Shown piece by piece: positions 47,031 through 60,100 of a stretch of 64,000 bases of DNA; the first letter of the stretch is position 1; every line of letters starts with the position of its first letter. Source of the DNA: Fennellomyces sp. T-0311 (lineage: Eukaryota > Mucoromycota > Mucoromycetes > Mucorales > Lichtheimiaceae). Made by a program: the position numbers and the translations under genes. The stretch spans positions 372,001-436,000 of the forward strand of contig JALLLT010000004.1 in the NCBI GenBank assembly GCA_025266875.1, written 5' to 3'. The notes under the pieces were generated by a model. The model was not told where the DNA came from. It searched no databases and was given only the letters and a program-made list of their open reading frames with translations.

Positions 47031-47349
47031 TACATCAGCAATATTAAACGAGTTGCGTAAATAAGTTAATTACACCTCAAACAGTATTCTGATGTTATTA
47101 TTGTCACAGATGTAGACCTCGAGCTTCGACTGTCTTGACCACCTCACCCTTTCCTATTTCAAATCTTTTCTTATACAGCGATTCTTTTCACAGCGGTGTC
47201 TAAAGCGAATACTACTATCAATTCAGATTACACCGAAAGTAGTATCGATGGTTACGTCTAACTACACTAAAAAGGACGTCTCCATCGTCATCAATGTAAA
47301 AATGTGTACTATTCCATCGGGTCATATTAATAGTATGCATTGTGAAAAG

Positions 47350-47416
47350 CTTAGTAATACATAGACTCTTGGTAAGCAAGTATGTGGATCTATCGCATGT
47401 GCAAAAAGTATAAAAG
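47350..47416 (+). promoter_or_regulatory. Promoter block of dehydrogenase copy 3
   Basis: CTTAGTAATA at 47350-47359 and TATAAAAG at 47409-47416, about 52 bp before the start codon, equivalent to the block before copies 1 and 2. Confidence 0.6.
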
Positions 47417-47467
47417 GCACCTATTCATCGACTCGCTTCTCTTCTGCACTTTTGCACGAAAGAAGAA

Positions 47468-48457
47468 ATGGCGACAGAATCTCCGCAACTAGCATACGTT
47501 GGCCTAGGTGCCATGGGGATCGAGATCTCCCAGCATATTCATCGTCATCTTGTTGAAACAGGCAACAAACCTTTGATCGTACATAACCGAACATTGGCTC
47601 GAGCTCAAGCACTCAAGGAGCGCGTACCCGACATCCAAGTTGCCGAATCCTTGGCTGGTTTGGCTCAAGCTGACATTATCATTACCTGCCTACTCAATGA
47701 CGCCGCTGTCGAACAAACTATCGACGGTCTCTTGTCAGCCGGTTTGAAGAAAGGAGCCATTATCGTCGAACAGTCTACGATTGCTCCTGGTGTAACGAAG
47801 AGTTTAGCTGAACGTGTCGAGGCTTACGGAGCTCATTTCGTCGCAATTCCCATCCTGGGTCCACCTGCCGTTGCCAGAGCTGCCAAACTCGTGTTGCTGC
47901 CCGCAGGTTCACCGCCTATAGTGAAAAAGGTGTTACCGTTCCTAACGCCCGCTATTGGACCAAAGGTGGTTCGTGTAGGCGATCAACCACACCTTGCCTT
48001 AAAGCTCAAACTTTCTAGCAACTATTTTCTAACGGTATTCATGGAATCATTGTCGGAAGGCATGACATTGGGGGAAGCATCGGGTTTGGGTCAGAATAAG
48101 GTCAAGGAGGTGATCGACGCGCTTTTTCCTGGAACATTATTGCCAGTATACTCCGATCGTATCCTCAACAATACCTTCACGGATCAAATTCATTTCCCAC
48201 TGACCTCTGCACGCAAGGATGCCACGCATATCGTCAATCTGGCCAAGGAACACAATGCAAAGGTACCAATTACTGAGCTATTTTTGACTCACTTGAACGA
48301 AGTTGTTGAAAAGCACGGTGATTACGATATTTCCGGTGTCTGTGTTGGTATGGCTGAAGAAGTTTACTATCATTTCTACGGATAGCCTCTCTCACCTTCT
48401 TTGAGTTTAGCGCTGCGCGAACATGCAGGACTGAAACCGGATGGATCGCGCTTTTAA
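47468..48457 (+). CDS. Beta-hydroxyacid dehydrogenase (3-hydroxyisobutyrate dehydrogenase-like), copy 3
   Basis: Two exons (47468-48347, 48411-48457), 308 aa. The first 150 codons and the last 85 codons are nearly identical to copy 2. The intervening part (about residues 150-215) diverges, for example TPAIGPKVVRVGDQ and LSSNYFLTVFMESL, where the family Gly before Asn of the lysine helix is replaced by Ser. That patchwork suggests gene conversion between copies 2 and 3. Loop FVAIPILGPPAVARAA is intact. The intron is 63 nt. The tail ends HAGLKPDGSRF, one residue different from the other copies. Confidence 0.85.
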
Positions 48458-48994
48458 TAGCTGTTGTATTATCGCGAGCTATGGCTGGAAGCAAAGAATC
48501 ACACGATTACTGTCAAGGTGTTCGATTAAAAATTTTATTTGTTACAAATGCTGATACTTTCAATATAATATATATAAACACTTTGAATAAGCGAAATGAA
48601 CAAAACGAGTATGGCCGAAGTGCATGGCATGGTCGCTTTGTGTGTGGATCCAACCTAATCATAATTAACGACGGACGATAGCACATGCCGGATATCTATA
48701 AGGCTACCTAGCAATAAACACCATTTATACCTTTCAGTACTTGATCGAGAAGATGCAATATTTTGTGCTTTAGTCGTTATGGAATCTAATGTCTGCAAGG
48801 TACAGTCGGGGCTACTCTTAGATGATCATGCTGACCGTATCCTGTCAGCTGACCTGCATTAACTAAAATGCATTTCCCTGAACATGACAGTGTACGCCAA
48901 CTATGTCATTTCAAGTGGACAGTAACTTAGTAATTATTCGTATCAAGGTTTAACTGAAAGTGTCATTGTCGGCGAATAATCGAGAAGCACTACA
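48458..48994. other. Duplicated 3' flank after dehydrogenase copy 3
   Basis: No gene. GAAGTGCATGGCATGG and GTGTGTGGATCCAACC near 48615-48655 and GCTACCTAGCAATAAAC at 48703-48719 match the flank of copy 2. Beyond about 48730 no similarity to other parts of the window was seen. Confidence 0.45.
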
Positions 48995-49349
48995 ATGACT
49001 TTAAGCAGCACACCGAACATAGCTCTACATCCGAGAAGAATAGCAACGGTGTTGTCAAACGACGATACCAGTAAATATAGTGAATACAGTGATAGTGATG
49101 ACATGACAGATACGGATGAAGACTTTGGTATGGGATTATTTGATCGAATCACTGCATGTTATAATTGATTAATCTGTATTGCAGAGAGTATATACGTCAA
49201 ACGAAGCAAAAAAAAAAGAACCAAAATCAGGTTCCGGTGAAAAGTACTCGTGTCGAGAAAAGTAAGTTCTTCTTTATTTATGAATACTTTTAACGAATGA
49301 CAATATAGAACCAGTTGGTTCTAGCTTGTACGGTTTCAAAGGAGGGTAG
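48995..49349 (+). pseudogene. Possible small Asp/Ser-rich then Lys-rich gene, frame broken at a poly-A run
   Basis: Three exon-like pieces with clean splice signals: 48995-49127 (ATG start, acidic stretch YSEYSDSDDMTDTDEDF), 49185-49261 (VKRSKKK) and 49309-49349 (PVGSSLYGFKGG, then stop). As written, the ten-base A run at 49208-49217 puts exon 2 into a frame that stops at a TGA. One extra A would join all three into an open frame of about 85 codons. It could be a sequencing error, a pseudogene or chance. I do not recognise a family. Confidence 0.3.
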
Positions 49350-50205
49350 AAAACTGTGAGTCGCGAGTTGGTGTATTATTGATATTGTAAGCGGAGAGGT
49401 TCTTCTGCCCATACTGAGGACGTCCGAATCCACCAGCACATTTGTTTTTTTCATATTCAGCAATATCACCGGAAAGCGTTTCTTCAAGCTCTTTGTAACA
49501 CAAATCCGGCCAAATGCAGATGCTTGGAGCTGAACAAGAGTCCTATATGGTATAAGCGGAATCGATACATCAAGTAAGATGTAATGAGTGCGAGAACACA
49601 AAAGCAAAGATCAAAGAAAACGGAAAGCATATGTTACCACGGGTGTAACGGTTGGTACCTACCCACTTACCTTTTGTCATCGTGAAACGGGGAAAATGAA
49701 TGAAAAGCGGGTAGTTCACGCACAGCATTCCAATATTTTGAGAAATACTTCAAATATCCCTCTGCTTAAATCTGTTCATTTAAGTCTACACAATAATGAT
49801 CCCCTTCCAATCTCTCAAAGAATGATTTTTCCCCTTCCGGTAGCTGAGTTCATACTCAAAGTATGTTTTTGTTTGATCGCAACACCTCTGTTATGGAAAC
49901 TGCTTTATGGGGCAATTGTTAAGATATCCGCAGCGGATCAAATGGTGGGCCTGTCTCAGGCTGCTGATACTTCCCATTTTGTTCTCAACGTCACGCGAAC
50001 ATGCAGGATTGAGTGCAGATGGAATGGATCTGTTGATGGTAGTCGTCAATATTTCCCCATGGCATTTCCTGGATAAAGAAGAAAAGAAAGATTTAAAAAA
50101 CATAAGGACTCGTCTGTTGCAACGCAAAACGAGATATCCAGGCAACATTCGAATTTGCATAAAATTGGAACGGAACCAATCGTCACACCAAAGCCTGTTT
50201 TCCTC
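49350..50205. other. Intergene upstream of REV3
   Basis: A 163-codon plus-strand frame (49588-50076) and shorter minus-strand frames occur, but none is recognised. A minus-strand stretch around 49340-49530 encodes a Tyr/Asn/Gln-rich sequence (AEYEKNKCAGGFGRPQYG) that might be a terminal exon. I could not find its other exons. Confidence 0.3.
49989..50022 (+). pseudogene. Relic of a dehydrogenase exon 2
   Basis: TCACGCGAACATGCAGGATT and the following GAGTGCAGATGG match exon 2 of dehydrogenase copy 1 (39717 onward) at about 29 of 32 positions. No exon 1 remains nearby. It suggests a fourth unit of the tandem array was once present here. Confidence 0.55.
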
Positions 50206-53200
50206 ATGTCGCGCTACATTTCCGTACGAATCGTCAACATTGATCATTACCTGGCAGAACCAGGACCCATGGATCGTGGGTACTGCCCATTCAGCAGCAC
50301 ACTATTAAAAAAGGTGCCAGTGATTCGAATATTCGGTTCAACGCCTTCTGGACAAAAAGCGTGTGTGCATATTCACCAGGTAGAACTAGTCTCGCTTGGA
50401 AAAAAGCATTATACCAACAAGAAAGCCAGATCTATCCATATTTCTACGTGCCTTACAAATTACCCATGCATAATGTTGAACCTGAACAAATCCAACGTGA
50501 GATCTTTCAGTTCGGCAATGCTTTGAATCGCGCAGTCGCTCTCTCCCAGACCAACCAAAGCGGAAGCGTCAATGGCGACCAGTACATTGCAGCCATCACA
50601 CTTGTCAAGGGCATACCTTTTTACGGATATCACACGAAACCCCAAACCTATCTCAAAATCCACCTCTTGAACCCTGCCGACAAACAGCGTATGGCTGATA
50701 TATTACTCAGTGGCGCGGTCAACGATCGAACATTTCAACCGCACGAACAACATATCCCATTCGAGCTTCAATTCATGATGGACTACAACTTGTATGGTAT
50801 GAATTGGGCTCATTTCCATCCATCCAGTGACGATGTTCAACTCGGTTTACGATTTCGAGAACCGTTGTTTGATGAACCCAAAACCGTCTTGCTGAGTCAA
50901 GCAACATCGGATCACGATGCATCGGTTTATCTCAATGAAACAGAATATTTTACTGCCATGACAATACCTAAATTTATGCAATGGTCCCAAGTGGGTCGAT
51001 CCAGTTATTGTGAATTGGAGATTGATACTACAGCTATGACCATTGGCAACAGATTGGATTTGAAAGAACGCGATATTAATACCCATTCGAATGAACAGTT
51101 GATCAAGTCGTTGGCAGAGATCTGGAAGGATGAACAGAATCGAAGGTGTGCGCGGCATGAATCCATGCCATCGATAGATACTCAGGACGAACAACGGGAT
51201 ATTCCAAAAGAATGGGCTTCGGAACCGGCGTTGCGACAGACAATGGAACGGTTTATGGCTACAGAGGATGATCTTGACATGAGCAACGACAATGAGTTGA
51301 TTTATTCGTCAACAATTCCTACCACTTTTGAAGCTGTTGAATCACTTTATCCTCGCGAATACTATACTTTGCATCAACGACCCGAACTTACCCAATCACT
51401 TATCATTCCTCCACGCACTCTATCGAATCTGTCCGCCTTGCTCCAAAGCGAAGAAAGCAATTCGCAGTTTTCAGATTTGGGAACTCAGGAACGACAAATG
51501 GCAAACGGATCCCCTTACAGCATTCAGTCGGCAACACCATCCCGGTATCAGGATTTGCAGACTGTTGCAGAGAACGACGCAAATGTCAACACTGCATTGA
51601 TTCATTCCTTGGTGCATGCTGGATCGTTCCAGGACGATGATGATATACCGGATGATGAATTGCTAGCTGCAGCCGAACAGTTTAGTCAGGAACGAATGCG
51701 CGAAGAAGAAGAGCTCTCATGGCCATCCGATATATCGCCCACAGGACCATTGCAAGCTGATATCAGCTACGAAGAAGAGGAACCAAGTCAAATTTTCCGG
51801 TGAGTGTGGTAATGCTTTTCTACTTTTGTTTGCTGATAAAAAAAGTTTAGACCAAGGAGATTGGATTTTCATGCGGAAGTAGCGAGGATGGAAGAACGTG
51901 AAATGGAACAAAGAAGTAATCCTACTGCAGATGATGGTGAACTACAAGTGAGCGATATCCCTCCGACAACACCACGGTAAGCTTAAGAAAAAGATAGCAT
52001 GCAAATGGTTACTGATTTTTTGCTGCTAGTGCATTCAAACGCAATCGCTATTTGCCACAATACGACGGTGCTGGTGATAGCAGTGAAGAAGAAGAGCCAA
52101 AACCAGCCAAAACGATGCGACGACAACCACCGATACCAGAAGAACCTCGTGTATCCATAAAGTACTTTCCTCAATTGACAGAACTTGTACTGAGGAAAAG
52201 ACGGGAGGCTGAAGAGAAGCGTCACACCTCTACGAAACAAATCCCATCCACAGTGGAATACACCTATTCCCAGCCACCACCGGCTGTGTCCAAACCGGGT
52301 TATACCAGATATCAAGAACCATATTACAGCAATCCATCCGATGTACCGAGCAAACCCAAAGTGTTTTCTGGAAAAGAGTTCCGATTGACATCCAAATCGG
52401 TGCGGTTCCTGAAACCAGTCGAATCCACTTACTTTCACAAACCGGATGAATGGGAAAAGTCAACCATGACTGAATGGGAGTTTGCCTCACGGCCACCAAG
52501 CCCTGCTCAAATCCGTCAGTGGTTGCTTGATCAAAAGCAAAAACCAACCGGGGATGAAGATGTTCCAATGGAAGTGGACCAGGCCACTGTATCTCAGGTA
52601 AAAAAAAGTATTCGCGACGAGTTGCGATGGCTTACTAAGGGATTATTAGTTGGATGGCCCATCAACACTTGATTTCCAATACAGCTTGAGTAAACCGAAG
52701 TCTAAAGTGACACACGTAAGAGATTATCTTGATACGCTTAGTGTTGAGATTCATGGTAAGTCGAAACTTCCTTTTAAATTATCTAGTTCACATTCCCTTT
52801 TACTAGTTAATACTCGAGACGACATGCTTCCTGATCCGGCCCACGATGCAGTACAAATTATCTTCTGTTGTCTCAAAACTGAAGATGCAAATATTGTGTC
52901 AAACGGTTTCCAAGATGGGTACCATGTCGAAATCATTGCCGTGGGTACGGATATTGATACCCAGAAAATTGGTCTTCCAGGTAAAAAGGTTGAAATGGTG
53001 TTTGACAGTTATTCACGGATTTTCAATATATTTTAGGAATTGAGACAACCTATGTCGACGATGAAGAGGGACTTTTCAAGGCATTCATTGAAATTATAAG
53101 ATTGTATGATCCAGATTTACTCGTGGGATACGAACTGCATAATGCATCCTGGGGCTATTTGATTGAGCGAGCCACCGTTCACGGTCAGCTATTCTCGTAA

Positions 53201-55735
53201 GGTTGTGTGAACTCTTGAATACAGGCCTAATAATCGTCCTTTTCAAACTTATAGGCATCAACATGATGGATGAGCTGTCTCGCGTCGGATCAATTACTGA
53301 TCATATCCAACATGATCGATGGGGATATCGAAAAGCATCCATATTTCGCATCACCGGTCGTCATATGATCAATGTATGGAGGATCATGCAAGGCGAATAC
53401 AATTTGACAAGTTACACTTTTGAAAATGTTGCGCACAATATACTCCATTGCCGGTAAAAAAAAAACATAGCGATACAATCACTTAGCATGTTTACATGTT
53501 CTTTTTTAGGGTCCCTCATTTTTCGTATCGTACTTTGACATCATGGCACACGCAAGGTGAAGCGGTGCTAAAATACAGATTGTACAGGTACTACCTGGAC
53601 CGTGTGCAAATGAATCATGATATCCTTGATACATCCGGTATGATCGATCGCACATGTGAATCTGCCCGTGTGTTTGGTATCGACTTTTACTCTGTCCTTA
53701 CACGTGGATCTCAGTTTAAAGTGGAATCGATGATGTTTCGCATAGCGAAGCCTGAGAACTTTGTCATGATCACACCCAATCGGCATCAGGTAAGCTACGG
53801 CTTTTCGTCGCATATTAGATCATACTTATATCTATTCGCGAGTTAGGTTGGAAAGCAACGCGCTGCTGAATGTTTGCCACTAGTCATGGAGCCCGAAACG
53901 CAATTTTACAACAGTCCAGTGCTTGTGTTGGACTTTCAATCACTTTATCCATCGGTCATGATTGCCTATAACTATTGGTAAAGGGGTAAAAATTAGACGC
54001 CTTGAGCCAATGTATGACTTACCTCATTTGATACAGTTACTCGACATGTTTGGGAAAAGTGCGTAGCCCTGGAGACTCGACACAACTTGGAGTTACCAAC
54101 CTGGATATCTCGCCGGCCGAACTAGTCCAGTTGAAGGATCAAATCAATGGTATGTCTTTTGCAAATGATACGGAAAGAAAACTAAAACTAGAGCTTTTTT
54201 CTACACAGTGTCACCCAATGGAGTCATGTTTGTAAAGCCGTCGGTAAGAAAAAGCCTGCTTGCCAAAATGCTGGACGAAATCTTGAGCACGCGTGTCATG
54301 ATCAAAAAGTCCATGAAAGACTACAAGGACGACTCAGGCTTACTGCGTCTTTTGGATGCGAGACAATTGACTCTCAAATACATTGCCAATGTCACCTACG
54401 GCTATACCTCAGCCAGCTTCTCAGGCCGCATGCCAGCTGTGGAAATAGCAGACAGCATCGTCCAAACAGGTCGAGAAACACTTGAACGGGTAAGAAAAGT
54501 ACAAATAAACTTTGAAAAAAAAACTCACATAATGTTGTAGACGATTGCTTTCATCAATCAGACTGAGAAATGGGATGCACGCGTTGTCTATGGTGATACC
54601 GACAGTGTATTCGTGTCATTATCTGGACGAACACGAGAGGAAGCGTTTCAAATAGGCAAAGAAATTGCCGAGGCCGTTACTAAAAGGAATCCATCACCCA
54701 TACGACTCAAGTTTGAAAAAGTGTATCAGCCATGCGTTCTCGTAGCCAAAAAGCGTTATGTCGGATTCAAATACGAAAGTCCTGAACAAGTGGAACCCGA
54801 ATTCGAAGCCAAGGGAATCGAGACTGTACGTCGCGACGGCACCATGGCAACACAAAAGATCCTGGAAGCGTCTCTAAAGTGAGTTTTGGAAACGCAAGTC
54901 TAATGTTTTGTTAAACTGACCAATGCGTAGAATCCTCTTTCGGACGCAAGACATGTCAGAACTCAAAGAATATCTGTATCGTCAATGGACCAAAGTACTT
55001 TCCAATCGGGTATCCATGCAAGACTTTATCATTGCTCGAGAAGTACGTCTCGGAACATACACGGAACAAGGCATGCCGAATGGCGCGCGCGTTGCCCAAT
55101 CCAAAATGGCGATTGATCCGCGAGACGCGCCTCAACATGGAGAACGAGTACCTTACGTAGTTGTCTACCGAGGTGGACCCAATGCCAGATTACGCGACAA
55201 AGTGGTTCGACCCGAAGAAATCCTTCACGACAACTCGCTTTTGCTCGACGCCGAGTACTACATTACCAAAATGATCATACCGCCCCTGTCCAGGATATTC
55301 AATCTGATTGGAGTGGACATCAAGCAATGGTATGACGAAATGCCACGGTCGCGAAAGGCAGTTACACTGCAACCGGTGCAGCAAAGCAAGTCTCGGATTG
55401 ATCAATATTATGCGAGCAGCCATTGCATTGTGTGTCGACAGTTGACTGATCAAACCATTTGCACCACTTGCCAAAGCCAGCCTGCGCAAACCGCAAACAC
55501 ATTGTTGACCCGACAGGCCGAGACAGAGAGTCATTTGACCAATGTCTTGCTGCTGTGTCAATCGTGTTCGGGTATCTCCCCCATTCTCACTGCCTCCACT
55601 GACCCTCGTGCCCCCATTGACGATACAGGCTATGCTGACCATGCGTGCGATTCGCTCGACTGCCCTGTTTTCTTTGAACGCGTCAAGGCAAAAAACGATG
55701 TACGTGCAACGTCTACGTATGATCAATTGCTTTAA
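50206..55735 (+). CDS. REV3: DNA polymerase zeta catalytic subunit Rev3
   Basis: Fourteen exons (50206-50379, 50430-51799, 51851-51976, 52030-52597, 52650-52755, 52807-52980, 53037-53183, 53255-53453, 53510-53789, 53847-53977, 54037-54149, 54209-54489, 54541-54878, 54931-55735), 1603 aa (yeast 1504). The N-terminus SVRIVNIDHYLAEPGP, KKVPVIRIFGSTPSGQKACV is diagnostic of Rev3. Polymerase motifs are DFQSLYPSVMIAYN (about 1077), YIANVTYGYTSASFSGRMP and YGDTDSVFV (about 1240, catalytic Asp pair), then AKKRYVGFKYE. C-terminal cysteines form CysA (CIVC, CTTC) and CysB (CQSC, CDSLDC, the Fe-S site). It performs translesion synthesis with Rev7. All phases close. Confidence 0.95.
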
Positions 55736-55784
55736 TGCGTTTTTGATACAAACTCTTTAAAAAGCTATTGTTTATGGTTTTTTT

Positions 55785-56100
55785 TTACTGTTGAGCCTTG
55801 GGTTCAACGAATTTCTAATGCCATTTTCCAAAAATGAGTAACGATTGTTGTTAAATCTTTGTTTTATAATGTACCTGCTCAGAAGCGACACCCTTTTCCC
55901 ACTTGGCGAACTTCAGGTTGTTCTGGTTGCGGGCTTGAGCAGCGACCTTGAGCTCATCCTTCAAGCTGTTGCGGACGGCGCGTGCGCAAATGTTGGCGTA
56001 CTGGAGGTAGCTGATGAAAAAAACCAATTCAATTAGTTCTCGTGTTTACTTTATGCTTCGAAATTACGTACGTGATGCCGGCAGACTTCCAAGCGGACAT
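55785..56100 (-). CDS. ATP15: Mitochondrial F1-ATPase epsilon subunit
   Basis: Three minus-strand exons (56100-56072, 56010-55875, 55814-55785), 64 aa (yeast Atp15 62). MSAWKSAGIT is spliced to YLQYANICARAVRNSLKDEL, and the tail KFAKWEKGVASEQ is spliced to KFVEPKAQQ. That is the eukaryotic epsilon signature: MSAWRxAG, YLxYxxICA and the KW near the end. It belongs to the central stalk of ATP synthase and helps couple rotation to catalysis. There is no cleavable presequence, as in other fungi. Stop-to-stop distance to REV3 is 49 bp. Confidence 0.93.
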
Positions 56101-57108
56101 TTTTCAAACAAGATGTGTTTAAAGGAAACAGAAAAAATTTGTTTAGTGAGGGCCGCTTGTAAAAACTACCCTGGTAAGTCAGTCGGAGACTATAATCCCC
56201 GATGCTGGGTCATCATTTGACAGGCGAAAAGTGTGCCTCGAGCTCCAGATAACGTACTTGTTCGCATGAAATTCGTGTGCCTGTTTTTATTAAAAAAAGG
56301 TATAGGCAAGTTTATCATAAAGCGGCATATTATTGATTATCTAGGGGTTCATTTGAAAACGCTCAAAATTATGTTCAGGAACGTGAATGCTGCGCGCGTG
56401 TCGAGTGCTGCGAAGAACAGTAGTTGCTATAGAAACCGCTGAGCAATGTGTTGCCTAGCAATAACCATATGCGAATGAAGCATAGAAACGCTAAATGTTG
56501 CCACGCGTCAGGTGAATTGGAAAGGTCGGGCGAGTCAAAAGCGAGGCTAGCACACATCAATGAGCTTTACACTTCATCTACTTGATGTACTTGATGTGAA
56601 CAGCTATACTCTTTGCAAGAAGCGATAAATCAATAGCCAATTGTCTGTGTGGATACTATTCTTACATCACTTTGACGACAAACGTCTTTAAAATGACAGG
56701 TTATGACGCAGAAATATTGTTGGGCAAGTTGGAAAGCTTTGCCCTCCATGCATCCGTATATAATCCATGGAGCAGATAAGATCACAAGTGCATAATTCTG
56801 CACCTATCGAGCAACGACGAAGGACGATACGATTGAATGGCACCACTTACGTAATCCATAGTTCAGCCCAAATGATCAACTAGTATCAGAGCTATACCGT
56901 GTAAATAAGCACATAACGCAAAAACATATGTGCGATCGCCAAACCAGTGACTCGAAAGCTCTTTGCGGTGCAAATGTGCTTCACTGTGGTAGATAGCTGA
57001 AAAGTGAGCAGTGCCCGAATTTCAAACGGCGTTAACGCGTTTGTGTGCCAATTTTACCTTACACTTTTTTTTTTCGTGTCGCCCTTTCAGAACCCTTTGC
57101 TTTTGACC
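56101..57108. other. Divergent intergene of ATP15 and SPT16
   Basis: About 1 kb without recognised coding sequence. Contains the two X-box-like sites described separately and a T-rich stretch just before the SPT16 start. Confidence 0.45.
56423..56465. promoter_or_regulatory. Pair of RFX-type X-box-like sites
   Basis: GTTGCTATAGAAAC at 56423-56436 and GTTGCCTAGCAATAAC at 56450-56465 resemble the RFX X-box (two GTTGCC half-sites facing each other). They sit 14 bp apart between the divergent ATP15 and SPT16 genes. Resemblance only; no binding data. Confidence 0.35.
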
Positions 57109-60100
57109 ATGTCTTTTTCTGAAGCGGATGCAAAGCGTTTTCATCGACGGGCACGCTTCCTGTTCACTCAATGGAAGGTAATGTGCCAATTTTCTCTTTT
57201 TTTCACATGAACGAAAAAGAGATCGTTATTGGTGTTGCCAGATCACACGAGCAATAAAATGCAAAACTGATGAATTCACTGTAGAGTCCCTCCAATGCCA
57301 ATCTTTTTCATGATGTAGACGCTATTCTTTTGCTGATTGGTGAAGACGATTATGAGAATCCATACCGCAAATCAGTAACTGCGGAGGTAAACTTTCTTTC
57401 TCTCTCTATGTGTGCATTCAACTCATTCAAGCTCTAAAGACATGGTTGCTCGGTGTGCCAATGTACCAAACACTGATTCTTCTCACGCCCGATAAGACGA
57501 CGTTTGTATGCAGCGGCAAGAAAGGTTAGCTCCAGAAGAAGAAAGAATCACCACAAAAAGCTCAGCCCATATATGTAGCGGATATGTTGGAGGGCCTCAA
57601 GAAGGGCGATAAGCAAGTGACGATTGATGTTCTTCGACGTACAAAGGATGCAGAAGAAAACATGGCATTGTACAAGCCGTTGATCGAGGAGCTGAGCGGC
57701 GTAAGTGGTCTTTTGGTTGTCAGTGCAACACCGTGCTCAGGAGAGAACAATAGAAACGGGTGGGTGTCGTTGAGAAAGACAAGTTTACCGGCAAAAACAT
57801 CGATGAATGGAAAAAGGCACTCGAATCTGCCGGCAAGTCGTTCGAAAGTGTGGATATTACTGCGGCGCTCTCTGCCTGTTTGGCTGTCAAAGACGAAGAT
57901 GAAGTTGTAAGTCATCGAAAAGCGTATAAGAAGGAAAGGTTATTCACGCGAGGGGCCTTTTCTTGTTACAGAAAACTATGCGGATAGCCTCTCGATTGAG
58001 CGTGAATGTGATGAAAAACTACTTTATCGATGAAATGTCGACGATCGTCGATGAAGAACGCACGGTGACTCACGAAAAGCTTTCAGAGCAAACGGAGGCG
58101 ATACTGGACGATCCCAAACTAGTCAAGAAACTTCGGCTACCTCCGGAAGCGGACAACAAAGAAGATGTCGACTGGTGCTACAGCCCCATCGTGCAAAGTG
58201 GCGGCGAGTACGATCTAAAGTCATCGGCCATGTCCAACTCGAGCAACCTGCACTCGGGGGTGATCATGTGCTCGCTGGGCATCCGATACAAGTACTACTG
58301 CTCCAACATTGGCCGCACGTTCCTGATCGATCCCAACAAGACGCAAGAAAAGAACTATGAGTTCCTGCTCGAGTTGCAGAAAAAGATCATGAGCACCATC
58401 AAGGACGGCGTCAAGATTCGCGACGTGTATCAGCAAGCGCAGGAATACATCAAGGCCAAGCGGCCGGATCTCGAAAAGAACTTTACTCGATCCATTGGGT
58501 TTGGCATGGGCATCGAGTTTCGCGAGGCAAGCTACGTGCTTCATGCCAAAAACGTGCGCGAGCTGAGAAACGGCATGGTGTTGAATTTGTCGGTGGGCTT
58601 TGCTGATTTGGAAAACCCCAAACCTGCCGACAAGCGAAGCAAGATGTATTCGCTGCTGTTGATTGACACCATCCGCGTTACAAACGATGCGCCCGTGGTC
58701 TTGACCGACGGCTGCAGCAAGAACCTGAATGAAGTGTCGTACTTCTTCAAGGCCGAGGGAAGCGAATCGGATGCTCAGGAAAAGAGGCCCATCAAGCCCG
58801 CCAAGAAAGACACTCCAGCCAAATCGGCTATTTTACGAAGCAAGTTCCGCAGCGAGGATCAAGACGAAGAGTCTCGCGAACAGAGGCGGAAGGAGCACCA
58901 GAAGCAGCTGTTTGCCAAAAAGTTGGCGGAGGGTCTGGCAAAGTTCTCGGATGTTTCTGGCAACGGCCAGGATGAAAACAAGCCCGTGTTCAAAAAGTTC
59001 GAGAGTTATCGAGCAGAGTCAAAGCTGCCCCAAGTCAAAGAACAGAAGGTACGTCTTGGTTTTTTCGGCTGCGCACTCGAGCTGGCTGCTGACGGTGTGT
59101 TAGATCATCGTGGACAAGCGAAACGAAACGATCATCTTGCCCTTCTACGGCATGGCGGTGCCTTTCCATATCACAACGCTGAAGAACGCAAGCAAGAGCG
59201 ACGAAGGAGACTTTGTCATGCTTCGTCTGAACTTTATCACACCCGGGCAGGCTGGTGGCAAGAAGGAGGACATGGTAGAGTGTAAGGGGACGGACAAAAG
59301 AAGGAGAAGACTAAAGCAGCATCGATGTAGCCGTTCCACGATGCCAACGCCACGTTTGTCCGTGCACTGACTTTCCGAAGCGCTGACACACACCGGATGG
59401 CGCAGATCTTCCGCGAAATCACGGATCTCAAGAAGGATGCGGCCAAGAAGGAGGCTCAACGAAAGGAAATGGCCGACGTGGTTGAGCAAGACAATCTTAT
59501 TATTGTCAAGGGCCGTCGTCCATACCGATTGCCTGATGTGTACGTTCGTCCACAGCTCGATGGCAAGCGTCTGCCGGGTGAACTCGAAATCCACACCAAC
59601 GGTATTCGATACCAATCCATCAAATCCGACCAATCGTTCAGTAAGTGTATGCAACGTTGGCAATGTAAGGCCGCATACTCAAGCCCTTTGTCGCAGATGT
59701 ACTGTTCAGCAACGTCAAGCACCTGTTCTTCCAGCCTTGCGACAACGAACTGCTGGTGCTGATCCACATCCATTTCAAGAACCCGGTGGTGATTGGCAAA
59801 AAGAAGACCAAAGACATCCAATTCTATCGCGAGGCGTCCGATATCCAATTCGACGAGACGGGCAACAAGCGAAGGAGACACATGTACGGCGACGAGGATG
59901 AATTAGAGTCTGAACAAGAGGAACGGCGACGACGGGCAAATCTCAACCGCGAATTCAAAACGTTTGCCGAAAAGATTGCCGAGGCTGTAAGCTGTGCTTC
60001 TGGAGAATCGACAAAGAAGGGTTGCTTACGATACGTGTTTGTGTGTTTGTCTGTGTGTGTTAGAGCGATGGCCGTGTCGAAGTCGATACGCCATTCCGAG

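Noticed and set aside
49520..49640. Degenerate GATA-finger look-alike (SPIWYKRN followed by CNEC)
   Set aside because: Cysteine spacing is wrong, the two halves are in different frames and no PAS or other domain is nearby.
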